From: Glycomyces amatae
GTDB taxonomy: Bacteria > Actinomycetota > Actinomycetes > Mycobacteriales > Micromonosporaceae
Direction of reading: 5' to 3'
Length of the DNA stretch: 64,000 nucleotides
Assembly (NCBI RefSeq): GCF_020991375.1
Contig: NZ_JAJLQZ010000002.1
Location: forward strand, 124,001-188,000
The notes beneath the pieces were generated by a model, which had not been told where the DNA came from, searched no databases, and worked only from the letters and a program-made list of their open reading frames with translations. The translations under genes and the position numbers were made by a program. This document shows, in pieces, positions 62,219 to 64,000 of the stretch; position 1 is the stretch's first letter; the number at the start of each line of letters is the position of its first letter.

Positions 62219-62922
62219 CCGACGCCGCGGACGGTGTGGATCATCGGGGCGTCGCCGTGGCCGATCTTGCGGCGCAGGTAGGAGATGTAGAGCTCGACGA
62301 TGCTGGCGCGGCCGCCGAAGTCGTAGCTCCAGACCTGGTGGAGGATCTGGCGTTTGCTCAGGACGCGGCGGGGGTTGCGCATGAGGTAGCGCAGGAGGCG
62401 GAACTCGGTGTCGGTGAGGGTGACGCTGACGCCGCTGCGGTTGACCTCGCGGGTCTCCTCGTCGAGTTCGAGGTCGCCGACGACGAGTTTGGCGGGAGCG
62501 CTCCCGGTGGGTGCGGTGCGGCGGCGCAGGCGTTTGAGGCGGAGCATGACCTCTTCGAGGTTGAAGGGTTTGGCGACGTAGTCGTCGGCGCCGACGGCGA
62601 GGCAGCCGATGCGGCGGCGCTCGCCGTCCTCTGCGGCGAGGACGAGGACGGGGGTCTCGGGGAACTCCGAGTGCATGCGGGCGAGCAGGACGAGGCCGTC
62701 GACGTCGGGCATGGCCAGTTCGGTGACCACGAGGTGGGGCCGCTGGGCGCGCAGGTGGGCCAGGGCGGTGGCGCCGTCGTCGGCGGGTATGGCGTGCCAG
62801 CCTTCGAGGCGGAACGCCAGGGTGAGCAGTCCGCGGACGTTGGGGTCCGGGTCGGCTGTGAGGATCCTAGTGAGGGTGGAGTCAGAACCGCTCAGCCGTG
62901 GTGTTTTCAGGTTGAACTCCAC
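62197..62922 (-). CDS. OmpR-type regulator with Glu at the phosphorylation site
   Basis: A 241-residue regulator: a receiver domain (about 18-130) and a winged helix (about 145-241: LTDTEFRLLRYLMRN ... IVELYISYLRRKIG). The receiver's phospho-acceptor position in HLVVTELAMPD is Glu68, which mimics phospho-Asp. The second residue of the acidic pair is Pro25, and the usual Thr/Ser is Ala (VLAAED). Lys is kept (AKPFN). It may be constitutively active. The GTG start lies 6 nt after a TAGAAT box, so a leaderless message is likely. No kinase is nearby. Confidence 0.9.
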   Translation of the reverse strand: MEFNLKTPRLSGSDSTLTRILTADPDPNVRGLLTLAFRLEGWHAIPADDGATALAHLRAQRPHLVVTELAMPDVDGLVLLARMHSEFPETPVLVLAAEDGERRRIGCLAVGADDYVAKPFNLEEVMLRLKRLRRRTAPTGSAPAKLVVGDLELDEETREVNRSGVSVTLTDTEFRLLRYLMRNPRRVLSKRQILHQVWSYDFGGRASIVELYISYLRRKIGHGDAPMIHTVRGVGYVLKAD

Positions 62923-62928
62923 GTGAAC

Positions 62929-62934
62929 ATTCTA
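62929..62934 (-). promoter_or_regulatory. -10 box of the OmpR-type regulator gene
   Basis: TAGAAT on the minus strand (62934-62929) predicts a start at 62922, the first base of the GTG. There is no convincing -35 and no ribosome-binding site. Confidence 0.55.
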
Positions 62935-63011
62935 AACCAGACATACCCGGTGCATCTATGTGCGTCGATATGTTTTCGGGGCCCCGGCGCTGCCGCCGGG
63001 GCCGGGCGCAT

Positions 63012-63626
63012 TCAGGCGTCGGCGGCCCGGCGGGCGGCCTGTTCGACCTTGTCGCGGTAGGCGGCCCACCACTCGGCGCCGCCTTCGGGGAGGTTGTCGT
63101 TGCCCGCGCGCAGGCCCGCGGCGCCGTCGATGGTCTCGCGGACGATGTCGGCGTGCCCGGCGTGGCGGTTGAGCTCGGCGATCATGTGGACGAGGATCTG
63201 GTGGAGCGTGACGTCGGCGCGCTCGTCGGGCCACCACGGGACGCGGCCGGGCGATGCCAGGTCGAGCGCGGCGATGGTGTCGTCGGCGTGGGCCCAGACG
63301 CGGGCGTAGAGGTCGAGGACGGACGCGGTGGTCTCCTCGGGGGCGGCCCACATGTCGGCGTTGGGCTCGGCGTCGGGGTCGAACCAGGGCTGGGGGTCGG
63401 GGAAGGGCCGGTCGAAGACGGACCCGAAGTAGTCGGCGCCGACGCAGGCGAGGTGCTTGACCAGGCCGAGGAGGTTGGTGCCGGTGGGGGTCAGGGGGCG
63501 GCGCAGGTCGTACTCCCCCAGGCCTTCGAGTTTCCACAGGACGGCTTCGCGGGCGCTGGTGAGGTACTGGTGCAGGTGGGTCTTCGGGTCGGTCATGGGT
63601 GCGAGTGTGCCATCGGGGTGCGACAT
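63012..63626 (-). CDS. DinB/mycothiol-transferase-like (DUF664) protein
   Basis: A 204-residue protein of the DinB-like four-helix family, which uses a metal site to move thiols or hydrolyse small molecules. LLGLVKHLACVGADYF and TLHQILVHMIAELNRHAGHADI hold the His residues (one near residue 58, two in the HxxxH segment). I used the ATG at 63626, which overlaps the upstream stop as TGATG; the ATG at 63596 (MTDPKTH) is the alternative and gives a more typical N-terminus. Probably a two-gene unit with the ABM protein. Confidence 0.82.
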   Translation of the reverse strand: MSHPDGTLAPMTDPKTHLHQYLTSAREAVLWKLEGLGEYDLRRPLTPTGTNLLGLVKHLACVGADYFGSVFDRPFPDPQPWFDPDAEPNADMWAAPEETTASVLDLYARVWAHADDTIAALDLASPGRVPWWPDERADVTLHQILVHMIAELNRHAGHADIVRETIDGAAGLRAGNDNLPEGGAEWWAAYRDKVEQAARRAADA

Positions 63627-63934
63627 CACAGGGCTGCGGGGCTGGAGGTGAAGACCTGGACGTCGGCGGGAGCGCCGCGGTGGGCGTCGAGGGCGGCCGA
63701 GAGCGCGACGTGGTGGGGCGCGGCGAGGTGGGCGCGGAGGGCGTCCATGTCGGTCCAGGCCTCGACGCACACGAACGCGTCGGGGTCGTCGATGCTCTGC
63801 CAGAACCGGTAGTCGAGGCAGCCGGCGTCGTGTTCGAGGGTGGCGGCCCGGAGGGCGCGCAGGCCCTCGCGGTAGGCGTCGCGGTGGTCGGGGTGGGAGC
63901 GCAGGTACGCGTGGACGGTGATCACGGGGTCCAC
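63626..63934 (-). CDS. ABM-family (YgiN-like) monooxygenase-fold protein
   Basis: A 102-residue protein with the dimeric alpha-beta barrel of the antibiotic-biosynthesis monooxygenase family. ITVHAYLRSHPD, then TLEHDAGCLDYRFWQS and FVCVEAWTDMDALRAHL are the typical blocks. Such proteins handle quinones or act as small oxygenases. The GTG at 63934 or the one at 63925 is the start. The stop overlaps the downstream gene's start. Confidence 0.85.
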   Translation of the reverse strand: MDPVITVHAYLRSHPDHRDAYREGLRALRAATLEHDAGCLDYRFWQSIDDPDAFVCVEAWTDMDALRAHLAAPHHVALSAALDAHRGAPADVQVFTSSPAAL

Positions 63935-63989
63935 GGTAGCGGGGTAAACCGGTTGCCCGCGGGAACGGGCGCCGTTAGCGTGGCGGGCG

Positions 63990-64000
63990 ATGACTGAACA
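63990..64000 (+). CDS. Possible gene start cut by the window edge
   Basis: ATGACTGAACA begins at 63990, preceded by GGCGGGCG. Only three codons are visible, so neither the product nor the reality of the gene can be judged. Confidence 0.2.

Overview
This is a high-GC actinobacterial chromosome segment. The evidence is strong G/C bias at third codon positions, many GTG and TTG starts, and the actinobacterial gene order thiL / rpmB / DAK2 / recG / rsmD / coaD / DUF177 / rpmF / rnc / mutM / smc / ftsY followed by dapF / hflX / lexA / nrdR / nrdJ. Zinc-type L28 and L32 and a B12-dependent class II ribonucleotide reductase fit the phylum. A Glycomycetaceae-like or related mycelial soil actinobacterium is my best guess from gene content; it is inference only.

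Layout. (1) 1-4762, minus strand: a tightly coupled surface-polysaccharide operon (Wzz/CpsD-like protein with a degenerate ATP site, O-antigen ligase/polymerase-like membrane protein, APH-fold kinase, truncated sulfotransferase), with a divergent membrane-anchored GH26-like glycosidase (4996-6870). (2) 6871-30325: mostly housekeeping genes (mpg, DUF3515, Lrp-type sensor domain, thiL, rpmB, DAK2 kinase, recG, rsmD, coaD, coiled-coil protein, DUF177, rpmF, rnc, mutM, smc, ftsY) with orphan regulators, a secreted CAP protein and small proteins between them. The gaps hold tandem repeats, duplicated gene ends, palindromic interspersed repeats and a candidate minus-strand small RNA at 28136-28290. 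(3) 30399-41482: a beta-mannan/cello-oligosaccharide utilisation locus: secreted GH5 with CBM2, LacI regulator, five-gene oligosaccharide ABC importer, divergent GH2 beta-mannosidase. Matching 16-bp operator-like sites sit at the predicted start points of both divergent promoters. (4) 41640-58999: BASS transporter, CobT-like protein, dapF, a 1271-residue nSTAND-WD40 ATPase, ACT-malic enzyme, hflX, a one-pass protein with Tyr-Gly repeats, lexA, and the nrdR-nrdJ operon whose reductase carries a 358-residue LAGLIDADG intein. (5) 59000-62922: an extreme poly-G tract, then a secreted CotH-type kinase fused to CBM2, divergent from DUF4956 and a VTC polyphosphate polymerase, with an OmpR-type regulator carrying Glu at the phospho-acceptor position. 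(6) 63012-end: DinB-like and ABM-like proteins and a gene start cut by the window edge.

How it fits together: the sugar locus is a secretion-import-hydrolysis pathway under one probable LacI switch. The nrdR-nrdJ unit is autoregulated dNTP synthesis. The CotH/DUF4956/VTC/regulator cluster is the best candidate for a poorly described system, possibly cellulose-targeted extracellular phosphorylation linked to membrane polyphosphate synthesis.
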